Shown: piece by piece, positions 36,625 to 46,124 of the stretch
Position numbering within the stretch: the first letter of the stretch is position 1
How the letters are laid out: each line of letters begins with the position of its first letter
Origin: UBA970 sp049419605
GTDB taxonomy: Bacteria; Bacillota_I; Bacilli_A; RFN20; CAG-826
Assembly: GCA_049419605.1 (NCBI GenBank)
Contig: JBMSKF010000005.1
Location: 1 to 64,000, forward strand
Length of the DNA stretch: 64,000 nucleotides
Reading direction: 5' to 3'
Position numbers and translations under genes: made by a program
Notes under the pieces: model-generated
Seen by the model: only the letters and a program-made list of their open reading frames with translations
Database searches by the model: none
What the model was told of the DNA's origin: nothing

Positions 36625-37278
36625 ATGAAAGTAATAATCACTGGAGATCATCTACCTGTCTTAACGTTAGAACTAAGTGCCAAAGACACCATTTACACTG
36701 AAAATGATGTCACCACGATTTCATTGATTACCCCTGAAATCACGAAGAAAACAATTTCAACTGCAAAAAAACTTAATCCATTTTTTTCAAAGTTAATTTT
36801 TGGTGATGCTAAAGTTTTGGATGAATATAAAGCGACGAAAGCAGAAAGCATCATGGCATTCTCCGCGCCTTTACCAGGACAAATTGTTACTCTAAACATT
36901 ACCAAATCAAAACCAATCGTCATTAAAAAAGGTTCGTTATTGGCCATGACTAAAGGCTTAGAAATTAAACCGAGAAAGAAGTTTAATTTATGGGACGCTT
37001 TGTTTGGCAATGATGATTTAGCATTACAAGTCTTAAGCGGCCAAGGAACTGCCTATATTCTTATCGATAAGGATGCAAAAACATATAACTTAACGAAAGG
37101 TAAAGCTTTAAGTTTTGATCAAGCGGCAGTTGCATATATGGATGCTTCCATGACCTTAATGGTGAAACGTACGAATATTTTTAAAGCCTTCTTTTTTGGA
37201 GGTAACGACGTAATTAAATATAAAGTGACTGGTCCAGGTAAAATCGTCACCCAAAACGCAAACTACCAAAGGATGTAA
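36625..37278 (+). CDS. AIM24 family protein
   Basis: A 217-residue soluble beta-rich protein that fits the AIM24/TIGR00266 family by its glycine-rich strands (SGQGTAYILID, TGPGKIVTQN) and late LMVKRTNIFKAFFFGG. No signal peptide or membrane helix. Bacterial members have no defined biochemical role; the yeast relative affects mitochondrial inner-membrane organisation. TAAAAT at 36597-36602 and GGAAG form a plausible promoter and ribosome-binding site. It stands before glyA without an obvious functional link. Confidence 0.78.
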   Translation: MKVIITGDHLPVLTLELSAKDTIYTENDVTTISLITPEITKKTISTAKKLNPFFSKLIFGDAKVLDEYKATKAESIMAFSAPLPGQIVTLNITKSKPIVIKKGSLLAMTKGLEIKPRKKFNLWDALFGNDDLALQVLSGQGTAYILIDKDAKTYNLTKGKALSFDQAAVAYMDASMTLMVKRTNIFKAFFFGGNDVIKYKVTGPGKIVTQNANYQRM

Positions 37279-37281
37279 AAT
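37276..37281 (+). promoter_or_regulatory. -10 box six bases before glyA start
   Basis: TAAAAT, six bases, then ATG at 37288. The box overlaps the end of the AIM24 gene (TAA within it). An AAAGGATG further upstream is too far to be an ideal ribosome-binding site, so a leaderless glyA transcript is possible. Confidence 0.4.
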
Positions 37282-37287
37282 AAAGTT

Positions 37288-38505
37288 ATGGATTACCAAG
37301 CACTCTTAAACCAATACATCGATTTAGAAAAGAAACGCCAAGATGAAGGATTAGAACTGATCGCATCAGAAAACTATACCTCTTCTCAAGTAATGGGGAT
37401 TCAAGGCTCCATTCTCACCAATAAATATGCTGAAGGCTTCCCAGGTAAACGTTACTATGGTGGATGTGTTCATGTTGATAAAATTGAACAACTTGCGATT
37501 GATTTAGCTTGCCAACTTTATGCTTGTAAGTTCGCTAACGTCCAACCCCATTCTGGATCAAGTGCCAACTTTATCGTGTATAGTGCCCTTTTAAAACCTG
37601 GCGATAAAATCATGTCTTTAGGCTTAAATGAAGGCGGCCATTTGACGCATGGTAGTAGTGTGAACTTCTCTGGTAAACTTTATCAATTTATTCATTATGG
37701 TTTAAAAGCAGACGGTAAGATTGATTATGCTGGGATGCAAGCACTTGCTCGAAAAGAAAAACCTAAACTCATCGTTGCAGGTTTCTCTTCCTATCCATAC
37801 TTAACCGATTATGAAGTATTTTCTAATGTAGCGAAGGAAATTGGTGCAATTTTTATGGTTGATATGGCACACATTTCAGGCTTAGTCGCGGCTGGCGTTC
37901 ATCCTTCTCCATTCCCATATGCTGATGTGGTGACCTCCACAACGCATAAAACCATTCGGGGTCCACGGGGTGGCATGATCCTTTCGAATAACGAAGAATA
38001 TATGAAAAAGATAAATTCAGCGACCTTCCCTGGCGCACAAGGTGGACCTTTGGTTCACGTCATTGGAGGCAAAGCGCAAGCGTTCGCAGAAGCTTTAGAA
38101 CCTAGTTTTAAAGAATACGCAAAACAAATATTAAAAAATACAAAAGCTTGCGCAGATGAATTTGCTAAATTAGGGGCAAAAGTATCTGGAACTGAAACCC
38201 ATTTATTTTTAGTCGATACTAAATCTAGTTTTGGTTTAACAGGATACGATAGCCAAGTAAAGTTAGATGAAATCGGTGTGACCTTAAATAAAAATATGTT
38301 GCCGAATGATCAAGAAAAACCTCAAATTACTTCTGGTGTGCGAATTGGTTTTGCTGCTTTAACCACTCGAGGTGCTACCGAAGAAATTGCTAGAGACATC
38401 GCAAGATTAATTTATCGTTATCTAAAAGGTGAGATTCAAAAAGAACTTGCGGAATCGATAGTGAAACGAACGGTTAGTTTACTAAAACCTATTCACAGCA
38501 TTTAA
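37288..38505 (+). CDS. glyA: Serine hydroxymethyltransferase
   Basis: The 405-residue PLP enzyme interconverts serine and glycine with tetrahydrofolate. LIASENYTS, the KRYYGGCVHVD segment and STTHKTIRGPRGG with the PLP Lys (K221) are all intact. It supplies one-carbon units, complementing gcvT at the left edge and the folate genes at 47853-49848. It is followed after three bases by the CapD-type dehydratase, probably by chance rather than function. Confidence 0.97.
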   Translation: MDYQALLNQYIDLEKKRQDEGLELIASENYTSSQVMGIQGSILTNKYAEGFPGKRYYGGCVHVDKIEQLAIDLACQLYACKFANVQPHSGSSANFIVYSALLKPGDKIMSLGLNEGGHLTHGSSVNFSGKLYQFIHYGLKADGKIDYAGMQALARKEKPKLIVAGFSSYPYLTDYEVFSNVAKEIGAIFMVDMAHISGLVAAGVHPSPFPYADVVTSTTHKTIRGPRGGMILSNNEEYMKKINSATFPGAQGGPLVHVIGGKAQAFAEALEPSFKEYAKQILKNTKACADEFAKLGAKVSGTETHLFLVDTKSSFGLTGYDSQVKLDEIGVTLNKNMLPNDQEKPQITSGVRIGFAALTTRGATEEIARDIARLIYRYLKGEIQKELAESIVKRTVSLLKPIHSI

Positions 38506-38508
38506 TCT

Positions 38509-40332
38509 ATGAATAAATTACCACGGTGGTTCAAAGTTGGTCTTTACCTCACCGCGGATTTTTTTGCGATTTTATCGGTTGGATTTTTAATTCTGTTTTC
38601 TAGAGATTTATCTTTAGCCATAACATCATCATTTATTCTGACCTTAACAACATATGCTTTGTTATTAATCTTCATTCTAAACTTATTTAAAGTTTATGCG
38701 ATGATTACAATATATTTTGGCCTTATTGATTCATTTAAAATTGGTCTAACTACCATCCTATTTAACTTGGTGTTTTTGGTTTATGTATTAATCCGTGAAA
38801 TTCCTTTTTCAATTCTTGAAGCCGTATTTGTTTTAATCAGTGTTCCCGCTTTACTCATTGGTTTAAGAGTGGCGAGAAGGACTTTAGCGATTTTATTAGG
38901 TTATCAACAATCGAATCGAAAGAATTTAACTCGTACATTGATTATTGGTGCTGGTGCCGCTGCCAAAATTGTCATCGATGAACTAAGAACCAATCGATCA
39001 TTAAATGCCACTCCAGTCGTGGTTGTCGATGATGACCCACAAAAATGGAAACGTAAATTTCTCAATCTTCAAGTCGAAGGTCCCATCACATCATTACCAA
39101 CGCTAATTGAAAAATATAAAGTAAGCCAAGTTATTATTGGGATTGGTAACATCTCTCGTTCTCGACTATTTGAAATTTTAAGAATCATGGAAAAATCCAA
39201 TGTTAAGATTCGCCGTTTACCTTTAATGGAAGAATTAGAAAAAGACGGCCAACAAATGAAAGTGAAAGACGTTGATGTGAACGAATTACTTGGCCGTGAT
39301 GTGGTACCACTTATTAATGATGAAATTAAAAATTTCATCAAAGACCAAGTAGTGTTGATTACCGGTGCGGGTGGCTCTATCGGTAGTGAATTAACCAGAC
39401 AAATCTTTACCTATCAACCCAAAGCAGTTGTCTTGTTTGATATTTATGAAAACGGTGTTTATGATGTTCAACAAGAATTAGTTCGGATGAATCAAAAACT
39501 TCAAAATCAGATTCCGATTCATGTTCAAATTGGTGCAACGTACAATTTTGAAAGGTTAGAACAAATATATAAAACTTACAAACCAAATTTAGTATTCCAT
39601 GCGGCCGCATACAAACATGTTCCTTTAATGCAAGATTCTCCCCAAGAAGCAATTCGTACCAATGTTCTAGGAACTTATAATGTTGCCAAACTATCGCAAA
39701 TGTACCAAATCAAAAAAATGGTTTTGGTTTCTACGGACAAAGCAGTTCGTTCAACGAACGTGATGGGGGCAACAAAATACTACGCAGAAACGATTATGCG
39801 TCATTTTGCCAAACAAAAAACTGGAACATCCTATGCTGCAGTTCGTTTTGGGAATGTGCTGGCTAGTAATGGAAGTGTGATTCCTTTGTTTAAAAAACAA
39901 ATTGAAAAAGGCGGTCCTGTGACTGTAACCGATCGCAATATCACTCGTTTTTTTATGACTATCCCCGAGGCAGTAGGTTTAATTCTGCAAAGTGGTGTTT
40001 ACGCTCAAGACGGAGAAATTTTTGTCCTTGATATGGGTAAGCCAGTAAAAATTTTAGATTTAGCTGAAAAGATGATTCGGCAATCCGGTTACATCCCTTA
40101 TGATGAAATTAAAATTGAATTTACAGGATTAAGACCAGGTGAAAAGATGTATGAAGAATTGTTGCTTGATCCTAAAACTACCATTAAAACGAAGAGCGAG
40201 AAAATATTTATTGACCGAACTGAACAGATTGGTTTTAATGAAGAGGGTTATCAACGCTTATTAAAGTTAGCGTTAAATAATAGTGAATTGGTTACTAATG
40301 AACTTTTTCAACAGTTAAACCTAAAGGGGTAA
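38509..40332 (+). CDS. Membrane nucleotide-sugar 4,6-dehydratase, CapD/PglF family
   Basis: A 607-residue protein with four N-terminal membrane helices (about 10-115). A first Rossmann-like region follows (about 140-280, LIIGAGAAAKIVIDEL), then a catalytic SDR domain from about 283 (VLITGAGGSIGSELT). STDKAV followed by NVMGATK shows the Met-x3-Lys catalytic pattern of UDP-GlcNAc 4,6-dehydratases instead of Tyr-x3-Lys. It likely makes UDP-4-keto-6-deoxy-GlcNAc for glycan synthesis. Together with the next three genes it forms a nucleotide-sugar cassette. Confidence 0.88.
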   Translation: MNKLPRWFKVGLYLTADFFAILSVGFLILFSRDLSLAITSSFILTLTTYALLLIFILNLFKVYAMITIYFGLIDSFKIGLTTILFNLVFLVYVLIREIPFSILEAVFVLISVPALLIGLRVARRTLAILLGYQQSNRKNLTRTLIIGAGAAAKIVIDELRTNRSLNATPVVVVDDDPQKWKRKFLNLQVEGPITSLPTLIEKYKVSQVIIGIGNISRSRLFEILRIMEKSNVKIRRLPLMEELEKDGQQMKVKDVDVNELLGRDVVPLINDEIKNFIKDQVVLITGAGGSIGSELTRQIFTYQPKAVVLFDIYENGVYDVQQELVRMNQKLQNQIPIHVQIGATYNFERLEQIYKTYKPNLVFHAAAYKHVPLMQDSPQEAIRTNVLGTYNVAKLSQMYQIKKMVLVSTDKAVRSTNVMGATKYYAETIMRHFAKQKTGTSYAAVRFGNVLASNGSVIPLFKKQIEKGGPVTVTDRNITRFFMTIPEAVGLILQSGVYAQDGEIFVLDMGKPVKILDLAEKMIRQSGYIPYDEIKIEFTGLRPGEKMYEELLLDPKTTIKTKSEKIFIDRTEQIGFNEEGYQRLLKLALNNSELVTNELFQQLNLKG

Positions 40333-40336
40333 ATAT

Positions 40337-41362
40337 ATGGATATATTTGCAGGAAAGACTCTATTAATTACAGGTGGAACAGGTTCCTTCGGGAATGCAG
40401 TGATGAAAAGATTTTTAAGTACATCAATTAAAGAGATTAGAATTTTTTCAAGAGACGAAAAAAAACAAGAAGATATGAGGCGCTTTTATAAGAATCCTAA
40501 AATTAAATTTTATATTGGTGATGTAAGACAAGAAGGAAGTATTGCTGATGCTATGGTTGGTGTAGATTATGTTTTCCACGCCGCGGCATTAAAACAGGTT
40601 CCTTCATGTGAATTTTTTCCAATCGAGGCTGTGAAGACCAATGTATTAGGGACAGAAAATGTATTGAATGCAGCAATTCATGCCGGGGTTAAAAAAGTAA
40701 TTTGTTTATCTACAGATAAGGCAGTCTATCCAATTAACGCGATGGGAATTTCTAAAGCGATGATGGAGAAAGTTTTCATCGCAAAAGCGAGAACAATCGA
40801 CCCGTCTAAGACATTAATTTGTGGCACGCGTTACGGAAATGTCATGGCCTCAAGAGGTTCTGTTATTCCATTATTTATCGATCAAATTAAATCAGGTTTA
40901 CCATTAAGTGTGACCGATCCAAATATGACACGTTTTTTGATGTCACTTGAAGAGGCAGTTGAACTCGTATTGCATTCTTTTGTTCATGGAAAACAAGGTG
41001 ACATTATGGTGCAAAAATCACCTGCTAGTACCGTTGAGGACTTAGCGAAAGCTTTAATTGAACTCTTTGGTGGCAAGAATAAAATTCAAGTCATCGGGAC
41101 TCGTCACGGCGAGAAACTATATGAAACGCTTCTAACAAAAGAAGAATTTGCAGTAAGTGAAGATATGGGAAACTATTATCGTATTCCTGCTGACAACCGG
41201 GATTTAAATTATGATGTTTATGTTTCATCGGGTTCGCCAAAACTATCTTCATTAACAGAATATAATTCTCATAATACGAAGCGCTTAAATATTCAAGAAA
41301 TTAAACAAAAGCTAATACAACTTGAAGAAGTAAAGGAAGCCTTATCGGGATGGAAAAAATAG
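40337..41362 (+). CDS. capE: UDP-GlcNAc 4,6-dehydratase/5-epimerase (CapE/FnlA/WbjB type)
   Basis: The 341-residue soluble SDR protein has TGGTGSFGNAVMKRFL as nucleotide-binding motif, STDKAVYPINAMGISKAMME as catalytic region with Met-x3-Lys, and no membrane helices. Its order before CapF- and CapG-like genes identifies it as the first enzyme of UDP-N-acetyl-L-fucosamine synthesis. AAAGGGG precedes the start. It overlaps the next gene by 13 bases. Confidence 0.9.
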   Translation: MDIFAGKTLLITGGTGSFGNAVMKRFLSTSIKEIRIFSRDEKKQEDMRRFYKNPKIKFYIGDVRQEGSIADAMVGVDYVFHAAALKQVPSCEFFPIEAVKTNVLGTENVLNAAIHAGVKKVICLSTDKAVYPINAMGISKAMMEKVFIAKARTIDPSKTLICGTRYGNVMASRGSVIPLFIDQIKSGLPLSVTDPNMTRFLMSLEEAVELVLHSFVHGKQGDIMVQKSPASTVEDLAKALIELFGGKNKIQVIGTRHGEKLYETLLTKEEFAVSEDMGNYYRIPADNRDLNYDVYVSSGSPKLSSLTEYNSHNTKRLNIQEIKQKLIQLEEVKEALSGWKK

Positions 41363-42480
41363 ATCCTATTCTTATCACAGGTGCAAAAGGTTTTATCGGT
41401 AAAAATCTTTCTGCATCTTTAAAAGGATTAGGTTATCAACGATTACTTTTGGTTGATAAAGAAACGCCTAATGATGTGTATGAACGTTATGTTAAAGAGG
41501 CAAAGTTCATATTTCATTTGGCTGGTATTAATCGGCCCAATGACCCTAATGAATTTATTGAAGGCAATGTGTATAGTGTTTCAAAACTTATTAATTTTAT
41601 TCAATCAAGTCACTCAAAAGCACCGATTGTAGTTTCTTCATCCATTCAAGCGATTGCAGATAATCCTTATGGGAAAAGCAAATTAGCTGGAGAAGATTTA
41701 TTAATTTCATTTTCTAAGCTTCATCACCACCCAATCTACATTTACCGGTTTTCAAATGTTTTTGGAAAATGGTCAAGACCAAATTACAATTCTGTTGTAG
41801 CAACCTTTTGTTATAACGTTTCTAGAAATTTGCCGATCAAAATCAATGATGAACATGCAAAAGTTTCTTTAATTTATATTGATGATGTAGTGAATGAATT
41901 GATTCGGTGTTTAGAGGGCAAGGTTGAAACGATTGACGGGATTCTTAGAGTTTTACCTGAATATGAAATAACCGTAGGGCAACTAGCAAAAACGATTCAA
42001 GGTTTTGCTCTATCAAGATCAACTTTAATCTTGCCAAACCAACAAAACCCACTTCACAAAAAACTTTACGCAACCTACTTGAGTTACTTGGATGAAAAAC
42101 AATTTTCATTTGAGATTAAATCCCACTTGGATCAAAGGGGTTCCTTTACTGAACTATTCAAAACATTCGAGCAAGGTCAAATATCTGTCAATGTCAGTAA
42201 ACCAGGCATCACCAAAGGTAATCACTATCACAACACTAAAAATGAAAAGTTTATTGTGGTAAGTGGTGAAGCATTGATACGTTTTCGCAAAGTTGGTGAA
42301 ACAAATATTATCGAATATAAAGTAAGTGGCAAAACTATACAAGTTGTAGATATACCACCTGGATATACCCATAGTATTGTGAATTTAGGCAAAGAGGATT
42401 TGGTCACGATTATGTGGGCTTCTGAAATCTTTGATCCTTTGAATCCAGATACATATCCCATGGAGGTTGATATAAAATGA
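41350..42480 (+). CDS. capF: CapF-like UDP-sugar reductase with C-terminal cupin (FnlB/WbjC type)
   Basis: This 376-residue two-domain protein has an SDR domain (about 1-245; ITGAKGFIGKNL) and a C-terminal cupin (about 255-370; DQRGSFTELFKTF, KGNHYHNTKNEKFIVVSGEA) with metal-binding His residues. That architecture is specific to CapF, which epimerises at C3 and reduces the 4-keto sugar. It joins the next gene by an ATGA overlap. Confidence 0.92.
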   Translation: MEKIDPILITGAKGFIGKNLSASLKGLGYQRLLLVDKETPNDVYERYVKEAKFIFHLAGINRPNDPNEFIEGNVYSVSKLINFIQSSHSKAPIVVSSSIQAIADNPYGKSKLAGEDLLISFSKLHHHPIYIYRFSNVFGKWSRPNYNSVVATFCYNVSRNLPIKINDEHAKVSLIYIDDVVNELIRCLEGKVETIDGILRVLPEYEITVGQLAKTIQGFALSRSTLILPNQQNPLHKKLYATYLSYLDEKQFSFEIKSHLDQRGSFTELFKTFEQGQISVNVSKPGITKGNHYHNTKNEKFIVVSGEALIRFRKVGETNIIEYKVSGKTIQVVDIPPGYTHSIVNLGKEDLVTIMWASEIFDPLNPDTYPMEVDIK

Positions 42481-43595
42481 AAAAGCTAAAAGTGATGACG
42501 GTTGTAGGTACACGTCCGGAAATTATACGATTATCAGAAGTGATCAAGGCGATTGATCGCGCTTCAAATGTGTTTGAACAAACGCTTGTCCACACTGGTC
42601 AAAACTATGATTATGAATTAAATGAAATCTTTTTTGAAGATTTAGGACTTCGTAAGCCAAATGTATTTCTTGCAGCAGCAGGGGAAACCGCTTTATCAAC
42701 TATTGGTAACATCTTAATCAAAATTGAAAAGGTGCTTGACGAGGTAAAACCAGATATATTTTTAGTTTTAGGCGATACCAATTCGGCTTTGTGCGCAATA
42801 GCAGCAAAAAGAAAAAAAGTTCCCGTTTTTCATATGGAAGCAGGTAATCGTTCATTTGATGAAAGGGTACCTGAAGAATTAAATCGTAAAATTGTTGATC
42901 ACATTGCCGATATCAATTTACCTTACTCCACCATCTCTAGACAATATCTCTTACATGAAGGCTTACCAGCTGATCGAATCATTAAAACAGGTTCTCCAAT
43001 GAAGGAAGTTATTGATAATAATCTCAAGAAAATTAATGCCTCAGTTATTTTAAAGGAATTAAATATTCAAAAGAATGCTTATTTTGTTGTCTCTGCACAT
43101 CGTGAAGAAAACATCAATGATGAAGCACATTTTGCAAATTTAATTGCCACATTAAATATGCTTGCAAAAGATTATCAACTTCCAATTATTGTGTCCACCC
43201 ATCCAAGAACCAAAAAGATGATTGATGCAAAAGCGGTCAAGGTTGATCCGCTTGTTAGATTACTAAAACCATTAAAATTCTCAGACTATGTCCATTTACA
43301 GATGAATGCAAAAATAGTTTTATCTGATTCAGGAACTATCAATGAAGAAACTTCGATTCTAGGATTAAAAGCTCTAAACATTAGGGATGCTCATGAAAGA
43401 CCAGAAGCGATGGAAGAAGCGAGTACGCCAATGGTAGGTTTAAATCCAATGAAAGTTAAACAAGGTATTGAATTAATTGAATCAACTTTAAATCAAACCA
43501 TTCTTCCTGTTCAAGACTATTCAGTTATCAATGTTTCAAATAAAGTAATTCGCATTTTACTATCTTATTTTAATTATCAAATTCCAAAGAAGTAA
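42477..43595 (+). CDS. capG: UDP-N-acetylglucosamine 2-epimerase type enzyme (CapG/FnlC/WbjD)
   Basis: A 372-residue non-hydrolysing 2-epimerase with VVGTRPEIIRLSEVI, the GDTNSALCAIAAKR segment, FHMEAGNRSFDERVPEE and DSGTINEE. In the context of CapE and CapF it is the final enzyme giving UDP-L-FucNAc rather than the general MnaA. No glycosyltransferase, flippase or polymerase gene follows. Confidence 0.9.
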   Translation: MKKLKVMTVVGTRPEIIRLSEVIKAIDRASNVFEQTLVHTGQNYDYELNEIFFEDLGLRKPNVFLAAAGETALSTIGNILIKIEKVLDEVKPDIFLVLGDTNSALCAIAAKRKKVPVFHMEAGNRSFDERVPEELNRKIVDHIADINLPYSTISRQYLLHEGLPADRIIKTGSPMKEVIDNNLKKINASVILKELNIQKNAYFVVSAHREENINDEAHFANLIATLNMLAKDYQLPIIVSTHPRTKKMIDAKAVKVDPLVRLLKPLKFSDYVHLQMNAKIVLSDSGTINEETSILGLKALNIRDAHERPEAMEEASTPMVGLNPMKVKQGIELIESTLNQTILPVQDYSVINVSNKVIRILLSYFNYQIPKK

Positions 43596-43597
43596 GA

Positions 43598-43626
43598 TTG
43601 CTTTTTTAACCATTTAAGCGTAAGAT
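43598..43626 (+). promoter_or_regulatory. Promoter of the copper genes
   Basis: TTGCTT (43598-43603), 17 bases, TAAGAT (43621-43626). Transcription would start near 43633, inside the downstream dyad. Confidence 0.6.
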
Positions 43627-43630
43627 AAAG

Positions 43631-43653
43631 ATACCCCCCTATAGGAGGGGTAT
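43631..43653. promoter_or_regulatory. CsoR-like copper operator overlapping start site and ribosome-binding site
   Basis: ATACCCC (43631-43637) and GGGGTAT (43647-43653) form inverted arms around CCTATAGG. The GC-rich arms with flanking TA resemble CsoR operators. The right half contains AGGAGGGG, the ribosome-binding site of copA. No CsoR or CopY gene is in the window. Confidence 0.75.
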
Positions 43654-43660
43654 TAAATCT

Positions 43661-45877
43661 ATGGAAAAGCAACAATTTCAAATTGAAGGAATGACGTGTG
43701 CAACTTGCCAAGTCACCGTGCAACGAGCCGTTGCTCAAATTCAAGGTGTTAAGCAAGTCAACGTTAATTTAATCACCCATGCCATGCAGGTTGAATTTGA
43801 ACCTACCGTAAAAATTCAATCCATTATTAAAGAAGTAGAAGAAGCTGGATATGGTGCTAAAGTCATAAGCAAAGATCAACCAGAACAATTTAGAAAACAA
43901 CAAAAGATTACTCGAAGTTTAATGAAGAAACGTCTTATTATTTCTTTTTCACTTTTATTGCCATTATTTTATATTTCCATGGGGATGATGGTGGGCTTAC
44001 CACTATTTTCTTTTTTAGATTTAACATATGTTAATCTTTCGATTCAATGGGTTTTAACGATCCCAATTATTGTTGTGAATTACCGTTATTTTTCCGTTGG
44101 TATAAAACGATTATTCAAAGGCGATCCAAACATGGACACCTTGGTTGCCATTGGCACTGGTGCAGCGATTTTATATGGATTTTACATTACCGTGATTTCA
44201 TTTTATGGCGAATGGATTCAAAACATGGATTTAAGTATGATTTGGATGAATCAGTTGTATTTAGAATCTGCTGCTACCATTCTTTCTTTAGTCACTTTAG
44301 GAAAATACTTAGAAGAAATTTCTAAACAAAAAACCTTAGGGGCTTTAGAAAAGCTAATGGATTTAAAACCAAAAAAAGCTTGGAAAAAAATCAATGGTGA
44401 CACTGTTGAAGTCTTAGTCAGTGATCTTCATATCGGAGATGTAGTGGTGGTTAGACCTGGAGAACTCATTCCTGTGGATGGGGTGATTCAATCTGGTGAT
44501 ACGATGGTGAATCAAGCGTCGATTACAGGTGAGTCTTTACCCGTTCATAAACAAACCGGGGATCAAGTTATTGCCGCGACGCTTAACCAATTGGGTGCAA
44601 TCGAAGTGGAAGTTAAATTTCTTGGTGATGATACCACGATAGCTAAGATCATTCGTTTGGTGGAAGAAGCAAGTCAAACCAAAGCGCCCCTTGCTAAACT
44701 CGCAGATGAAATTTCACGAATCTTCGTGCCGATTGTTTTAGCAATTGCTTTCTCAGCATTTCTTATCTGGTTACTCCTTGGTGAATCCATTGAATTTGCC
44801 TTACAAATCATGATTGCGATTTTAGTCATTTCTTGCCCATGTGCATTGGGTTTAGCAACCCCGGTGACAATGATGGTAGGCGCTGGCAAAGGTGCTGAAT
44901 TAGGGATTCTTATTAAATCTGCAGAAGCGATGGAAAAGTTACACACGATTGATACCGTGGTCATGGATAAAACCGGAACGATTACTCAAGGTAAACCTGT
45001 CGTTGTCGATTTGATCATTCAAAAAGGTTACGCCCTTGAATCTATCAAACAGATTGCTGCTTCTATTGAATATCATTCTGAACATCCGCTTGGCAAAGCC
45101 ATCGTAGATGCTTATGAAGATCAACTATTAACGGTCACCGATTTTGTTTATGTTCCGGGGATGGGTGTGCGCGGCAAAATCAATAATGAAACTTATCGCC
45201 TAACAAAAGTTAGCCATCTTACAGATGATTTAAATAAAATCCTTGCTACCGGAAAAACGATCATTGAATTGAATGGTCCTCAGGGTCTTATGGCACACTT
45301 CGTCATCGCGGATGCGGTCAAACCTTCTAGTATCGAAGCGATTCACGCATTGAAAAAACTTGGAAAAAAATTAGTGATGCTAACTGGGGATTTAAAACCT
45401 GTCGCTCAAAGTATTGCAAACGACGTCGGTATCACTGAAGTTGTGGCTGAAGTCTTGCCACAAGATAAAGATGCAGTGATTGCCGATTTGCAAAAACAAG
45501 GTCGCAAGGTAGTGATGGTGGGTGATGGTATTAATGATGCCCCTTCCTTGATGAGGGCAGATGTTGGGATGGCGATTGGAGCCGGTACTGATATTGCGAT
45601 TGACGCTGCTGACATTGTTCTTTTACAATCCGATCTAAGACAAGTGGTTTATGCATTTGATCTTTCAAAAAGTGTTGTAAAAAATATGAAAACCAATCTA
45701 TTTTGGGCTTTTTTCTATAATTTGATTGCCATTCCCTTAGCCGCGGGGGTTTTGTTCCCATTTTATGGTTGGCTATTATCCCCGATGATTGCCGCCCTTG
45801 CGATGGCGTTTTCCTCAGTTTCGGTTGTCCTTAATGCACTTCGATTACGAAGCTTTAGGGCAAATATAGTAAGATAA
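43661..45877 (+). CDS. copA: Copper-translocating P1B-type ATPase
   Basis: The 738-residue pump has one N-terminal HMA domain with GMTCATC (C13, C16), eight predicted membrane helices and the metal-site CPC (C392-P393-C394) in SCPCALGLATP. TGES marks the actuator, DKTGT the phosphorylation site (D436), HP the nucleotide-binding domain (EHPLGKAI) and GDGINDAP the hinge. CPC with GMTCATC indicates Cu(I) export. copZ follows after 16 bases. Confidence 0.96.
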   Translation: MEKQQFQIEGMTCATCQVTVQRAVAQIQGVKQVNVNLITHAMQVEFEPTVKIQSIIKEVEEAGYGAKVISKDQPEQFRKQQKITRSLMKKRLIISFSLLLPLFYISMGMMVGLPLFSFLDLTYVNLSIQWVLTIPIIVVNYRYFSVGIKRLFKGDPNMDTLVAIGTGAAILYGFYITVISFYGEWIQNMDLSMIWMNQLYLESAATILSLVTLGKYLEEISKQKTLGALEKLMDLKPKKAWKKINGDTVEVLVSDLHIGDVVVVRPGELIPVDGVIQSGDTMVNQASITGESLPVHKQTGDQVIAATLNQLGAIEVEVKFLGDDTTIAKIIRLVEEASQTKAPLAKLADEISRIFVPIVLAIAFSAFLIWLLLGESIEFALQIMIAILVISCPCALGLATPVTMMVGAGKGAELGILIKSAEAMEKLHTIDTVVMDKTGTITQGKPVVVDLIIQKGYALESIKQIAASIEYHSEHPLGKAIVDAYEDQLLTVTDFVYVPGMGVRGKINNETYRLTKVSHLTDDLNKILATGKTIIELNGPQGLMAHFVIADAVKPSSIEAIHALKKLGKKLVMLTGDLKPVAQSIANDVGITEVVAEVLPQDKDAVIADLQKQGRKVVMVGDGINDAPSLMRADVGMAIGAGTDIAIDAADIVLLQSDLRQVVYAFDLSKSVVKNMKTNLFWAFFYNLIAIPLAAGVLFPFYGWLLSPMIAALAMAFSSVSVVLNALRLRSFRANIVR

Positions 45878-45893
45878 GAAAGGAGTATCGAAT

Positions 45894-46109
45894 ATGGCAC
45901 AAATCAAAACCTTAAAAGTTGGTGGGATGACTTGCATGCATTGCGCTGCAAAAGTGACCACGGCACTGAAGCAAGTTCCAGGTGTGAGTAACGTCAAAGT
46001 GAATCTCATGTCGGAAGAAGCAGAAGTGATGTTACAAGGTGCTGTCACGGACGATGCTTTTAAAAAAGCGGTTGTCGGTGCTGGTTACCAGTTTCTCGGC
46101 AGCAAATAG
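45894..46109 (+). CDS. copZ: Copper chaperone CopZ
   Basis: A 71-residue HMA-fold protein with GGMTCMHC (C14, C17), the Cu(I) site. It hands copper to CopA. AAAGGAG precedes the start. The His between the cysteines (MHC) is common in CopZ. Confidence 0.95.
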   Translation: MAQIKTLKVGGMTCMHCAAKVTTALKQVPGVSNVKVNLMSEEAEVMLQGAVTDDAFKKAVVGAGYQFLGSK

Positions 46110-46124
46110 AAAGTAGGGTTCCGT

